NCBI GenBank assembly: GCA_028821515.1
Contig: JAPPGA010000073.1
Location: 1-52,447 of the forward strand
From: Gammaproteobacteria bacterium
GTDB taxonomy: Bacteria > Pseudomonadota > Gammaproteobacteria > Pseudomonadales > Azotimanducaceae
Length of the DNA: 52,447 nt
Direction: 5' to 3'
The position numbers and the translations under genes are program-made. Positions 35,568 through 43,921 of this stretch are shown here, one piece after another (the stretch's first letter is position 1; each line of letters begins with the position of its first letter). Below the pieces are notes generated by a model. That model ran no database searches, was not told the DNA's origin, and saw nothing but the letters and a program-made list of their open reading frames with translations.

Positions 35568-35742
35568 ATGGGTGTCCCATCGGGCGTGATTCGGAGGTGG
35601 GTGTCCCACTCGGAGGTGCGTGCCGATTCAGTGTGGCTGTCCCCTTGGGTGTGATATGGGTGTCCCCTTCGACATGGGTGGGTGTCCCTTTCGACATGGG
35701 TGTCCCTTTCGACATGGGTGTCCCCTTCGATATGGGTGTCCC
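35568..35742 (-). repeat. ATGGGTGTCCC repeat cluster 9 (8 units, reverse orientation)
   Basis: Units start at 35568, 35597, 35633, 35656, 35678, 35696, 35714 and 35732; the last four are spaced by exactly 18 bp with spacer (C/T)TTCGA(C/T). Hairpin forms ATGGGTGTCCCAT are at 35568-35580 and 35732-35744. The plus strand is open through the right part of the cluster into gspE, reading MGVPFD repeats. The rest of the 35480-35887 gap holds no clear gene. Confidence 0.88.
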
Positions 35743-35887
35743 ATTTCGGGGGATGCCTTCGTGGTCGGCTGGGGAAGGCTTGGGGCGCCACCCATCTCGT
35801 TCCGGTAGAAACGGGGCCCCGGGTGGGGGGATTGCAGGGGCGTTTTTTGCACGGGAGTCTGGTACCGTTGCCGGCAACGCGATTCGC

Positions 35888-37651
35888 GTGCATGCGAAAG
35901 AGAGGTCGAACACGCCTTTGGCCGCGTCAGAGCTAGAGCAGGTGGAGCCGGAGCGGGGCCCGCCGAAGCGCCTCGGCGAAATGCTGGTCGAGCGGAACTT
36001 CGTGCAGCAGGCCGACATCGACCGGGCGCTCCAGATCCAGCGCACCGTGGGCGGGCGGCTCGGCGCGCTGCTGGTCCGCACGGGCGCCATTTCGGAGGAT
36101 GCGTTGCTGCGCACCCTGGCGGAACAGATCGGCCTGCTCTATCTCGCCGACGCCGACGACCTGCCCGACGCGATGGACATGTACCGCTTCATGTCCACCT
36201 CGCCGATCAAGCTCGAGTGGTTCCTCGACAACGCCGTCCTCATGTGGCGGCAGGACGAGCAGATCTACTGCCTCGCGCGCGACATTCCGGACCACCGGAT
36301 CGCGGAGGCCCTGGAGTACTTCTACCCCGCGGCCGACGCGCAACGCGTCCGCTTCTGCCTGACGGCGAACCACCACCTCGACCGCGCCCTCGACAACATC
36401 CGCCGCGAGCGCGCGATGGAGAACCTGTTCGCCGGCGACGAGGCGCAGCAACTTCGCGACCTCGCCGAGCAGGCCCCGGTGATCGAACTGGTCAACAACC
36501 TGCTGTCCCAGGCCGTGGATCTCGGCGCTTCCGACATCCACGTCGAGCCCACCGAAGAGTCGTTCACCGTGCGCATGCGCCTCGACGGCGTGCTGCACAC
36601 CCGGCTGACGCAGTCCATGGACCGCTTCCCCGCCGTCGCCTCGCGCATCAAGCTCGTCGCCGGCCTCGACATCGCGGAGCGCCGGCTGCCCCAGGACGGC
36701 CGCATCACCGAGCGCATTTCCGGCCGCGAGATGGACATCCGCGTCTCCACGGTGCCGTGCGCCTTCGGCGAGTCCATCGTCCTGCGCATGCTCGCCAAGG
36801 AGCGCGACGAACTCGTCTTCAACAACCTCGGCATGGAACCGGACCACCTCGACATGTTCCGGAGCTGGCTCATCAGCACCAACGGCATCATCCTCGTCAC
36901 CGGCCCGACGGGTTCCGGCAAGTCCACCACGCTCGCCGCCGCCCTCGAGGAGATCGACGACGGCGTCAAGAAGATCATCACCGTGGAAGACCCGGTCGAA
37001 TACCAGATGCCGAACATCACCCAGATGCAGGTCCACTCGGAGATTGGCTTCACCTTCGCCCGCGCGCTGCGCGCCATCCTGCGCCAGGATCCCGACGTCA
37101 TCATGATCGGCGAGATCCGCGATCTTGAGACCGCGGAGATCGCCATCCGCGCGGCGCTGACCGGCCACGTGGTGCTGTCCACGGTACACACCAACGACGC
37201 CATTTCGAGCTTCACGCGCCTGATCGACATGGGCGTGGAGCCGTTCCTCGTGGCGGCCCCCGTCCGCGGCGTGCAGGCCCAGCGCCTCGTGCGCAAGGCC
37301 TGCCCCAACTGCTCGGTGCAGATCCCGCGACCGGCACTGGTGGAGGGCTACCTCGACGCGCTCCCGGCAACCATGCTCGGCAACAACTGGGTCAAGGTCG
37401 AAGGCTGCGACCACTGCCGCCACACGGGATACCGCGGCCGCACGGGCATCTACGAACTCGTGCCGATGACGGAAACCATGCAGGACCTGATCGTCTCGGG
37501 CGCGCACGTGAACGAGCTGAAACGCGCGGCGCAGGAACTCGGTACGCACTGCCGCACCCTGGTCGAGGACGGCCTCATCAAGGCGTCACGCGGTGAGACG
37601 ACGGTAGAAGAGCTGATGCGGGCCATGGTGATAGACGCCGAGGCCGGCTAG
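35888..37651 (+). CDS. gspE: Type II secretion ATPase GspE
   Basis: About 587 aa; the cytoplasmic ATPase that powers pseudopilus assembly. An N-terminal N1 domain (KRLGEMLVERNFVQQADIDR) is followed by the N2 domain (ASDIHVEPTEESFTVRMRLD), Walker A GPTGSGKST (339-347) and the Asp/His boxes (ITVEDPVEYQ, STVHTNDAISSF). A four-cysteine zinc site (CPNC, CDHC) is typical of GspE. GTG 35888 is a tentative start upstream of the conserved RLGE. The frame is open to 35597 through repeat cluster 9, so a start inside the repeats, adding a Gly-Val-Pro-Phe-rich tail, cannot be excluded. First gene of the gspE-M operon. Confidence 0.93.
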   Translation: MHAKERSNTPLAASELEQVEPERGPPKRLGEMLVERNFVQQADIDRALQIQRTVGGRLGALLVRTGAISEDALLRTLAEQIGLLYLADADDLPDAMDMYRFMSTSPIKLEWFLDNAVLMWRQDEQIYCLARDIPDHRIAEALEYFYPAADAQRVRFCLTANHHLDRALDNIRRERAMENLFAGDEAQQLRDLAEQAPVIELVNNLLSQAVDLGASDIHVEPTEESFTVRMRLDGVLHTRLTQSMDRFPAVASRIKLVAGLDIAERRLPQDGRITERISGREMDIRVSTVPCAFGESIVLRMLAKERDELVFNNLGMEPDHLDMFRSWLISTNGIILVTGPTGSGKSTTLAAALEEIDDGVKKIITVEDPVEYQMPNITQMQVHSEIGFTFARALRAILRQDPDVIMIGEIRDLETAEIAIRAALTGHVVLSTVHTNDAISSFTRLIDMGVEPFLVAAPVRGVQAQRLVRKACPNCSVQIPRPALVEGYLDALPATMLGNNWVKVEGCDHCRHTGYRGRTGIYELVPMTETMQDLIVSGAHVNELKRAAQELGTHCRTLVEDGLIKASRGETTVEELMRAMVIDAEAG

Positions 37652-37672
37652 AAGGCTCCTGGCCGCCGAACG

Positions 37673-38869
37673 ATGCCGGAATACGACTACGAGATCGTCG
37701 ACAGCAACGGGCAGGCGAGCCAGGGCCGGCTGGAAGCCGCCTCGCAGGCGGAAGCCGTGCGCCAGCTCTCAAGCGACGGCCGTACCGTCGTCGCCGTGGA
37801 CGAGCATCGCGCCCCGGCGCTCGGCGGCTGGCGCCGCGGCCTCAAGGCCCAGGACGTGGCCGTCGCCTTCAATGAACTCGCCACCCTGCTCGAATCCGGC
37901 GTCGCCCTGGGAGAAGCGGTGACGGCCCAGGCGCGCGGCACGCACCATCCCCGCCTCTCGGCGGCCTTCGACGGCATGGCGCGGGACCTGATGCGCGGTC
38001 AGAGCTATCTCGAAGTGTTGCGCGAGAGCGCGTTGCCGCTCCCGGAATACGTCTTCCAGCTCGTGGAGGCCGGCGAACTCCGCGGCCGCCTCGCGGAAGC
38101 ACTGCGCGGCGCGGTGCAGCAGATGGAATACGACCTCAAGGTTGCATCGGACATCCGCGGCGCGCTCGCGTACCCGGCGGTGCTGATCGTCGCCGGCGTC
38201 GCCGCGGTGATCGTAGTCTTCACGTTCGTCGTCCCGCAGTTCACGAACCTCCTCGAATCAGGCTCGGACCTGCCGCTCCTGGCATCCGCCGTGCTCGGCG
38301 CGGGCGCCTGGTTCAATGCCAACGCGTGGTTGCTGGCGGGCACCATCGTCGCGGTGGCGGCCGTCGTCGCGGCGCTGATGCGGCGCGAGGCAGTCCGCCG
38401 CAGGTTGACCGATGCCGTCGCGCGCCTGCCCCTCGTGCGCGGCTGGTTCTCGGAGGTCGACACCGCCAAGTGGGCCTCGGTCATGGGTGCGATGCTGGCA
38501 AGCCGCGTCGAACTCATGGACGCCCTGGGTCTCGCGTCCCGGGGCGTGCGGATCAGCCGCCGCAAGGAGATGCTGGACCGGGCCGCCGACGACGTGAGAA
38601 GCGGCGTGGCGCTGTCGGCGGCACTGGAGAAACAGGACGCCCTGACACCGACCGGCTACAATCTGATCCGCGTCGGCGAACAGTCTGGACGGCTGGCGGA
38701 GATGATGCGGGCGCTGGCGAAGCTGTACGAGGAGAACAGCGCGCGGCGCATGCGGCGCCTCCTCACGTTCATCGAGCCGGCGGCCGTGCTGCTGATCGGC
38801 GGGTTCCTCGGGACCATCATGATCGGCATGATTTTGGCGATAACGAGTGTCAATAGAATTGTGCTTTAG
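37673..38869 (+). CDS. gspF: Type II secretion inner-membrane platform protein GspF
   Basis: A 398-aa polytopic protein with two T2SSF domains. The start MPEYDYEIVDSNGQASQGRL is typical. FNELATLLESGVALGEAV opens the first domain; the second has WASVMGAMLASRVELMDAL and ends in a hydrophobic helix. It anchors the GspE ATPase and the base of the pseudopilus. It lies 21 bp after gspE and overlaps gspG by 23 nt. Confidence 0.95.
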   Translation: MPEYDYEIVDSNGQASQGRLEAASQAEAVRQLSSDGRTVVAVDEHRAPALGGWRRGLKAQDVAVAFNELATLLESGVALGEAVTAQARGTHHPRLSAAFDGMARDLMRGQSYLEVLRESALPLPEYVFQLVEAGELRGRLAEALRGAVQQMEYDLKVASDIRGALAYPAVLIVAGVAAVIVVFTFVVPQFTNLLESGSDLPLLASAVLGAGAWFNANAWLLAGTIVAVAAVVAALMRREAVRRRLTDAVARLPLVRGWFSEVDTAKWASVMGAMLASRVELMDALGLASRGVRISRRKEMLDRAADDVRSGVALSAALEKQDALTPTGYNLIRVGEQSGRLAEMMRALAKLYEENSARRMRRLLTFIEPAAVLLIGGFLGTIMIGMILAITSVNRIVL

Positions 38870-39320
38870 GAACCGCGCAAAGGGACGCGCAAAGCGCCGG
38901 GCGACGGGCTTCTCCCTCATGGAACTGATGATTGTGCTGGTCATCCTGGGCCTGCTGGCGGCGCTGGTGGGCCCCGAGCTGATGAATCGGCTCGAGAGTT
39001 CCAAGGGCGACATCGCCGATACGCAGGTAAAGATGCTGCGCAGTGCTCTGCAGACCTACAGGATCGATGTCGGGACCTATCCGACCACCGCCCAGGGCCT
39101 GACCGCTCTCATGACGGCGCCGGACGAGGTCGCCGAGTACTGGCGCGGCCCGTACCTGCAGGACGAGTTGCCGGACGACCCGTGGCGGAACCCCTACCAA
39201 TACGAGGCGCCGGTGGACAATCTCCAGGGCTTCTTCCTCTATTCCTTCGGCGCGGATGGCGCCAGGGGCGGGGAGGGCGACAATGCGGACATCGGATACC
39301 ACCCGGAAGAAAGTCCGTAA
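38847..39320 (+). CDS. gspG: Major pseudopilin GspG
   Basis: A 157-aa prepilin. The basic leader ends at Gly21; cleavage before Phe22 gives FSLMELMIVLVILGLLAAL, with Glu at mature position 5. The mature domain has the GspG signature TYPTTAQGLTAL and DPWRNPYQYE followed by a calcium-loop-like DGARGGEGDNADIG. It polymerises into the pseudopilus that pushes substrates through GspD. GTG 38847 overlaps gspF; it gives the longest leader, and a shorter start is possible. Confidence 0.95.
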   Translation: MSIELCFRNRAKGRAKRRATGFSLMELMIVLVILGLLAALVGPELMNRLESSKGDIADTQVKMLRSALQTYRIDVGTYPTTAQGLTALMTAPDEVAEYWRGPYLQDELPDDPWRNPYQYEAPVDNLQGFFLYSFGADGARGGEGDNADIGYHPEESP

Positions 39321-39750
39321 GTCGCGGCTCGGCTTCACCCTGCTCGAACTGCTGATCGTGCTGGCCCTTCTGGGCCTCGCGACCGCGATCGCCATGCCCA
39401 ACCTCGAGCGTCTCTATGCCGCTGCCACGCGAGCGACCGAGCGCGACTACGTCCTGGACCAGGTCGCCGCCCTCGGCCGGCAAGCCGTGCTCGACGGCCG
39501 CGCCTACGTCGTGTTCGGCAACGCGCCGTCTGCGCCGGCGGCGGGTCCCGCCGAGGCCGCGCACTTTGCCGAATACGAGACCTACCTGGTGGATGTTCCG
39601 GACGGCTGGCGCCTGCAGTTCGACCAACCGCTGGTAGTGCTCGCGAACGGCGTCTGCCTGGGCGGGGCGCTGACGCTGTCCCGCGAAGGCGAGGAAACCG
39701 TGCGGGTCGAGCTTTTGCCGCCGTACTGCGGAATCGGCGTGGACGCGTGA
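39283..39750 (+). CDS. gspH: Minor pseudopilin GspH
   Basis: A 155-aa prepilin with leader MRTSDTTRKKVRKSRLG, cleavage before Phe18 and mature FTLLELLIVLALLGLATAI (Glu at +5). The rest is a small beta domain with weak similarity, and the position between gspG and gspI supports GspH. GGGAGGG at 39271-39277 precedes ATG 39283 with good spacing. It overlaps the end of gspG by 38 nt. Confidence 0.85.
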   Translation: MRTSDTTRKKVRKSRLGFTLLELLIVLALLGLATAIAMPNLERLYAAATRATERDYVLDQVAALGRQAVLDGRAYVVFGNAPSAPAAGPAEAAHFAEYETYLVDVPDGWRLQFDQPLVVLANGVCLGGALTLSREGEETVRVELLPPYCGIGVDA

Positions 39751-39751
39751 C

Positions 39752-40279
39752 GTGAGAGTGGGGAAGGGGATGGGCAAAGCGATGCGGAAGGCGGTTCCAT
39801 TTCGCCGGCCAGGCTTCACGCACGTGCCTGGCCGAAGACGCACCCGCCGCCATGGCAAACGCTTCCTGCGTGTTGCTGGCTTCACCCTGCTCGAGGCCAC
39901 CGTCGCTCTCGCGATCTTTGCCGCCGGGGGCATGGCCCTTTACGGGCTTTTCAACAGCAATCTGGTCGGGCTCGGCAAGGCCGCCGACGTGTCGCGGCGC
40001 GAGCCGGTCGTGCTCGCCGCCGTCGAGCACCTGTCGTCGATCAACATTCGCGAGCAGCCGACCGGCCAGTACGAATCCGGGGACTTTGGCGTCGCGTGGT
40101 CTTCCAGCCTGGCCGAACCCGTTCGCCAGTCGCAATCCGCGGCGGGCTTTATCGGGAACTTCGAGGTCGGGCTCTACGACGTCGATATCGAACTCAGCCG
40201 GAATGGTCGATTGGACAGCACGTACCGCATGCGCCTCGTGGGTTACCGGCAGGTGCGCGAGTCCGGGCTCCTTGAGTAA
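39752..40279 (+). CDS. gspI: Minor pseudopilin GspI
   Basis: A 175-aa prepilin from GTG 39752, or 165 aa from ATG 39782. The leader is long and very basic (HGKRFLRVAG before the cut), with cleavage at Gly43/Phe44 and mature FTLLEATVALAIFAAGGMAL. The mature domain has the short GspI pattern ending in TYRMRLVGYRQ. It belongs to the tip complex with GspJ and GspK. The start codon is unresolved: AAGGGG at 39765-39770 would suit ATG 39782. Confidence 0.85.
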   Translation: MRVGKGMGKAMRKAVPFRRPGFTHVPGRRRTRRHGKRFLRVAGFTLLEATVALAIFAAGGMALYGLFNSNLVGLGKAADVSRREPVVLAAVEHLSSINIREQPTGQYESGDFGVAWSSSLAEPVRQSQSAAGFIGNFEVGLYDVDIELSRNGRLDSTYRMRLVGYRQVRESGLLE

Positions 40280-40286
40280 CGGAGCG

Positions 40287-41045
40287 ATGGGAGCGATGCG
40301 GGCCGCCCGTGTGCGGCGACTGCCACCGCGCTGGACGTCGAGCGGCCTGACGCTGCTCGAGGTGCTGGTGGTGTTCGTGCTGGCGACGCTCGTGGGGACG
40401 CTCATGATCCAGGGCGCCGGCTTCTTCCTCGGCCAGTACGACAACGTCAAGCGCATCGGTCGCGACGCATCGTCCGAGGCGCTGCAACAGCGCTGGTTCG
40501 CGTCCACCGTCCACGGGATGGTGCCCTACCTGTCGCCGGAGAGGAATTTCGCTGGCGGTGCCGCGTCCTTCCAGGGTGTCACCTTGCAGCCGCTGCGCGC
40601 CCGTTCGGGCATCCCCGTAGCCACCCGCTGGTCCATCGTCGAGAGTGCGGATAGCGTCGCCGTCGTCTACTCCGAACAGTCGTCTCCATGCCCGCCGGGC
40701 ACGGGAGACGCAAACCGAACGCCCGGAGCCGCAGAATGGGACACCCAAGCCGCAGAATGGGACACCCACCCTTCAGACGTACTCCAGGGCCTGGGCGGCA
40801 TGGCCTGCGTCGCCGGCGCCTCGCCGCTGGGCAACGTTCACTGGGCGGTCCTCGAATCGTACGAACCGCTGGCGTTCGAGTACGCGGGCCTGGACGGCGC
40901 CTGGCGGCAGAGCTGGCCCATCGCCGACACGCGCGAATGGATCCCGCGCAAGGTCCGTCTCGTCACATCCGCTGGCCAGACCGTCTGGATCGCGACCTTC
41001 GGCCTGTACCAGGAACCCGTCGGCAATCCGAGAGACTTCGGATGA
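40287..41045 (+). CDS. gspJ: Minor pseudopilin GspJ carrying two repeat units
   Basis: A 252-aa prepilin; leader to Gly20, then mature LTLLEVLVVFVLATLVGTLM with Glu at +5. The C-terminal part (WRQSWPIADTREWIPRKVRL) matches GspJ. In the middle, residues about 149-162, two GGGACACCCA units 21 bp apart are translated as AEWDTQ and AEWDTH between a Cys-Pro-rich loop and GGMACVAG. The insertion keeps the frame. ATG 40287 follows gspI by 7 nt; ATG 40296 is an alternative. The stop overlaps gspK. Confidence 0.88.
   Translation: MGAMRAARVRRLPPRWTSSGLTLLEVLVVFVLATLVGTLMIQGAGFFLGQYDNVKRIGRDASSEALQQRWFASTVHGMVPYLSPERNFAGGAASFQGVTLQPLRARSGIPVATRWSIVESADSVAVVYSEQSSPCPPGTGDANRTPGAAEWDTQAAEWDTHPSDVLQGLGGMACVAGASPLGNVHWAVLESYEPLAFEYAGLDGAWRQSWPIADTREWIPRKVRLVTSAGQTVWIATFGLYQEPVGNPRDFG
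40739..40770 (+). repeat. In-gene GGGACACCCA pair (cluster 10) within gspJ
   Basis: Cores at 40739 and 40760, each preceded by GCCGCAGAAT; the 21-bp period is a multiple of 3. Read as EWDT(Q/H), the same frame used in gspK. Confidence 0.85.
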
Positions 41046-42283
41046 ACCGCCCCCCACCAACCACCCCCCCCCACCCCGAATGGGACACCCACCCCGAATG
41101 GGACACCCACCCCGAATGGGACACCCACCTCGAAAGGGACACCCACCCCAAATGGGACAGCCATCCCCAAAGGGACACCCACGAAAGGGACAGCCATCTC
41201 GAAAGGGACACCCACTCCGAAAGGGACAGCCATCGTGGGGCGCGGTCGAGCGGGGGGTTCGTGCTGATCGCGACGCTTTGGACGCTGGCGGCTATGGCTG
41301 TCCTTGCGGCGTACATCGATGGCGTCGCGTCTGCCGACATGGAGCGCGCTGCGGCGGCCCAGGCGGCGCTGGAGCGGGAGCTCGCGCGCCGTAGCACGGA
41401 GGCCACGGTCGGCTACCTGCTCTCGACAGGCCGGATGAATCACCGCGGCCTGATGCTGGAGCCGGAGCAGTCCTTTTCCGATCCCGAAGGGAACAGGGGC
41501 CCGGACCGGAGCATGGGCGTGATCGCCGCCACTGGGGAAACGTATGCGGGACTTGGCGGCACGCGTTTTTCCATCCAGGACGAGAACGGCCTCGTGTCGG
41601 TAAACTTCCCGCTCAACCGCAGCTTTGCCGCGGTCCTTTCGCAGGTGGGCATCGCGCCCGCACACATCGACCTGATCATCCCCCGGGTTCAGGACTACGT
41701 CGACGCGGACAACGACCTCTCCCTGAACGGGGCGGAGCGCTTCGACTACGATCAGGCCGCCCCAGCGGCCGGGCCCGATCCCCGCCTCGAGCTTCCCAAT
41801 CCATCGAACTGGTCCATGGTCTCGGCACCGGAGTTACGCCGCGTCCTCGGCGTCGGTGACCTCATCACGCCCGACCAATGGCGCCGCCTCCTGCCGCTGC
41901 TCACCATGCGCCAGACCTACGGCCACAACTTCAACACCATGCGCCCGGAGATCCTGGCCGCCGTTCTCGAACTGGCGCCGGAGGCGGTCGACAGCATCGT
42001 CACCGAGCGCGCCCAACGCTCCGTGTCGCGCCTGAACCAGATCCACATGCTGACCGGCACCCACGTCGACGTCGATCCCACCGCCCTGGAGTGGCTGCCG
42101 TCCAGCCTGGTGAGGATTTCCATCTGGCATAATGCCGGCGGTTTGCGATCCCTTGCCGGCATGGTGCTGACCCCTTACGGCGACGCCCCCTGGCGCATCG
42201 ACTACCGCTACACGGAGCCCGCGATTGACAACGAGTCGAGCGATGCCGGCGTTCTCCAGGCTGCGACGCCGCTTCTCCAATAA
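41042..42283 (+). CDS. gspK: Minor pseudopilin GspK with a repeat-expanded leader peptide
   Basis: A 413-aa GspK, the tip pseudopilin. The mature protein begins after Gly72 with FVLIATLWTLAAMAVLAAYI; like other GspK proteins it lacks Glu at +5. The large inserted domain contains DENGLVSVNFPLN and VQDYVDADND, and the end has helix-hairpin-helix-like SVSRLNQIHMLTGTHVD. The leader is 72 residues, far longer than usual, because nine repeat units are translated as (E/K/Q)(W/R)D(T/S)H. ATG 41042 overlaps the gspJ stop. Because the leader stays cytoplasmic and is cut off by prepilin peptidase, the mature protein would be normal. Confidence 0.92.
   Translation: MNRPPPTTPPHPEWDTHPEWDTHPEWDTHLERDTHPKWDSHPQRDTHERDSHLERDTHSERDSHRGARSSGGFVLIATLWTLAAMAVLAAYIDGVASADMERAAAAQAALERELARRSTEATVGYLLSTGRMNHRGLMLEPEQSFSDPEGNRGPDRSMGVIAATGETYAGLGGTRFSIQDENGLVSVNFPLNRSFAAVLSQVGIAPAHIDLIIPRVQDYVDADNDLSLNGAERFDYDQAAPAAGPDPRLELPNPSNWSMVSAPELRRVLGVGDLITPDQWRRLLPLLTMRQTYGHNFNTMRPEILAAVLELAPEAVDSIVTERAQRSVSRLNQIHMLTGTHVDVDPTALEWLPSSLVRISIWHNAGGLRSLAGMVLTPYGDAPWRIDYRYTEPAIDNESSDAGVLQAATPLLQ
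41082..41233 (+). repeat. In-gene GGGACA(C/G)CCA cluster 11 within the gspK leader (9 units)
   Basis: Units start at 41082, 41100, 41118, 41136, 41154, 41172, 41187, 41205 and 41223. Periods are 18 bp except one of 15; all are multiples of 3. The first three copies are identical (CCCCGAATGGGACACCCA), later ones diverge, and ACACCCAC and ACAGCCAT types alternate towards the 3' end. It follows a C-rich run at 41050-41076. Confidence 0.95.
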
Positions 42284-43334
42284 GCCCAACGTCATGCAGA
42301 CGCGGCAGGGCACGGAGCGCCTGCCCTTCACGTCGTTCCATCCCCACTGGATCGTCGGCCGGGGCCTGTGCATGTACCGCGCGGAAGACTTCGGAAACGT
42401 GCCCCGCAACAGGCGGCGCGCGGCCCTCGACCTCAAGCTGCCCCTGTGGAGCCCGTTCGCGAACACCGGCCATCACTGCGTCTGGGAAAGCGGCAGGGCG
42501 ATGGTCTGGTTCTGGGACGCGGATGCTGTACGCCCCGCTGCTTCCGACAGCCAGCCGGCCGCCGATGCAGACCCGGAGGCCCCCTCCGCCGCATCCTCCA
42601 GAACCCCGCCCCAGGTCCGCCCGGAAACGGTCTTCCTGCCGCGCATGTCCGACGGCGTGGTCCTGCAGGCATGCCACGACGGTTTCGAGCTGCAGCATTG
42701 GGACGAACGCGTGCTGGAACACTCCTACTGGTTCCGCGAGCGTCCGGACCCCGCACGCATCGAGGGCGTCCTGGCCCAATGGGGCACAGCCGGGGTGCCG
42801 CTCCAGGCCGAGCCCGAAGGACAGGAGCCCGCCAGCCACCGGGAGCCCTGGTCAAGCGCACCGACGCCAAGGGAGTGGCTCGAAGACAACGAGCGCACCG
42901 TCGTCGCCGCCGTGCTGCTCGCCCTCGTCCTGACCGCGACCTGGCACGAGGCGCGCTACTGGAAGACCCGCCATCTCCAGCAATCCGCCGAGGAGGCCTT
43001 CGCCGGCCTGCAGCAGGACCTCGGCCCGATGCTCTCCGCCCGCAACGAGACGATGGCGCTGCGGGAGCGCAATCTCGCCCTGGCGGAGATCCTGAACGAG
43101 CCGTCTCAGGCCTACCTGATGGGCCTGGTCGACAGCGCCGTCCCGAGCCCGGAGGCGCGCTTCCGCCAGTGGTCCTACCAGCAGGGCGAACTCAGGGTCC
43201 TGCTCCGCGACGAGAGCCTGGACCCCATCGCCTACGTCCGCGCGCTCCAGGGCGTGCCGGCGTTCGAGCAGGTCGAGGTGGAACAGGGCCGCAGCGAAAA
43301 CGAGGTCCGGATCTCGCTCATGGTGCGCCCATGA
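42243..43334 (+). CDS. gspL: GspL-like type II secretion protein
   Basis: A 363-aa protein with a cytoplasmic N-terminal half, one membrane helix (about residues 220-238, TVVAAVLLALVLTATWHEA) and a periplasmic part with a ferredoxin-like C-terminus (FRQWSYQQGELRVLLRDESL, then EVEQGRSENEVRISLMV). Position between gspK and gspM and this topology support GspL, which couples GspE to the platform. The cytoplasmic half lacks strong resemblance to the actin-like GspL domain and has an Ala/Pro/Asp-rich segment (about 95-125). ATG 42243 overlaps gspK by 41 nt. Confidence 0.75.
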   Translation: MPAFSRLRRRFSNKPNVMQTRQGTERLPFTSFHPHWIVGRGLCMYRAEDFGNVPRNRRRAALDLKLPLWSPFANTGHHCVWESGRAMVWFWDADAVRPAASDSQPAADADPEAPSAASSRTPPQVRPETVFLPRMSDGVVLQACHDGFELQHWDERVLEHSYWFRERPDPARIEGVLAQWGTAGVPLQAEPEGQEPASHREPWSSAPTPREWLEDNERTVVAAVLLALVLTATWHEARYWKTRHLQQSAEEAFAGLQQDLGPMLSARNETMALRERNLALAEILNEPSQAYLMGLVDSAVPSPEARFRQWSYQQGELRVLLRDESLDPIAYVRALQGVPAFEQVEVEQGRSENEVRISLMVRP

Positions 43335-43921
43335 CTCCCGCCGCACGCATCGCGGGCGCCCTGGCCCCCCTGCGCCGGGAGTTCACCGCGAACATCAGGT
43401 TGCGCCTCGGCGTATGGGCCGTCCTGGCGCTGGTCGTCTTCTATTGGATACTCGTCCGCGCCGACGACCTGGAGGCGGCCCGCGCCGACTACGCCGGCGA
43501 CCTCGCCCGCCTCGAGCGCGCGCAGAACGCCGGCGCCGACGCGGACTGGCCGGCGCTGCTCGAGGCCGAGCGAAGCGCAGCCGAGGAGCTTACCGGCAGC
43601 CTGTGGGAAGCCGAGAACGAGGGCCTCGCCCGCGCCGGCCTGCTGTCCGCGCTCAACGCGCTCGCGGGCGACGCCGGACTCAGGGATACGAGCGTGCAGC
43701 CCGGCGTGACGCAACCCGTCGCCGGCGCGCCCGATGTCTGGCGCGTGCAGGCGCGTCTCTCGGCGCGCCATCTCATCGGCGCCGAACTGCAGTTGCTCCA
43801 CACTTTCGCGACCCACCCGAAAAAGCTCGTTGTCGACCGGCTCGACATCAGCCAGAACCGGTCCCGCGTCACCATTCTCGTGTCCGCGTACTTCGTGGGG
43901 CTGACGCCTCAATCCACGTAG
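43331..43921 (+). CDS. gspM: GspM-like type II secretion protein
   Basis: A 196-aa bitopic protein: a short basic cytoplasmic start, a membrane helix at about residues 28-43 (GVWAVLALVVFYWILV), a periplasmic coiled coil (DDLEAARADYAGDLARLERA) and a small alpha/beta domain ending in SRVTILVSAYFVGL. The layout matches GspM, which pairs with GspL. ATG 43331 overlaps gspL by 4 nt. It is the last gene of the operon. Confidence 0.8.
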   Translation: MTPAARIAGALAPLRREFTANIRLRLGVWAVLALVVFYWILVRADDLEAARADYAGDLARLERAQNAGADADWPALLEAERSAAEELTGSLWEAENEGLARAGLLSALNALAGDAGLRDTSVQPGVTQPVAGAPDVWRVQARLSARHLIGAELQLLHTFATHPKKLVVDRLDISQNRSRVTILVSAYFVGLTPQST

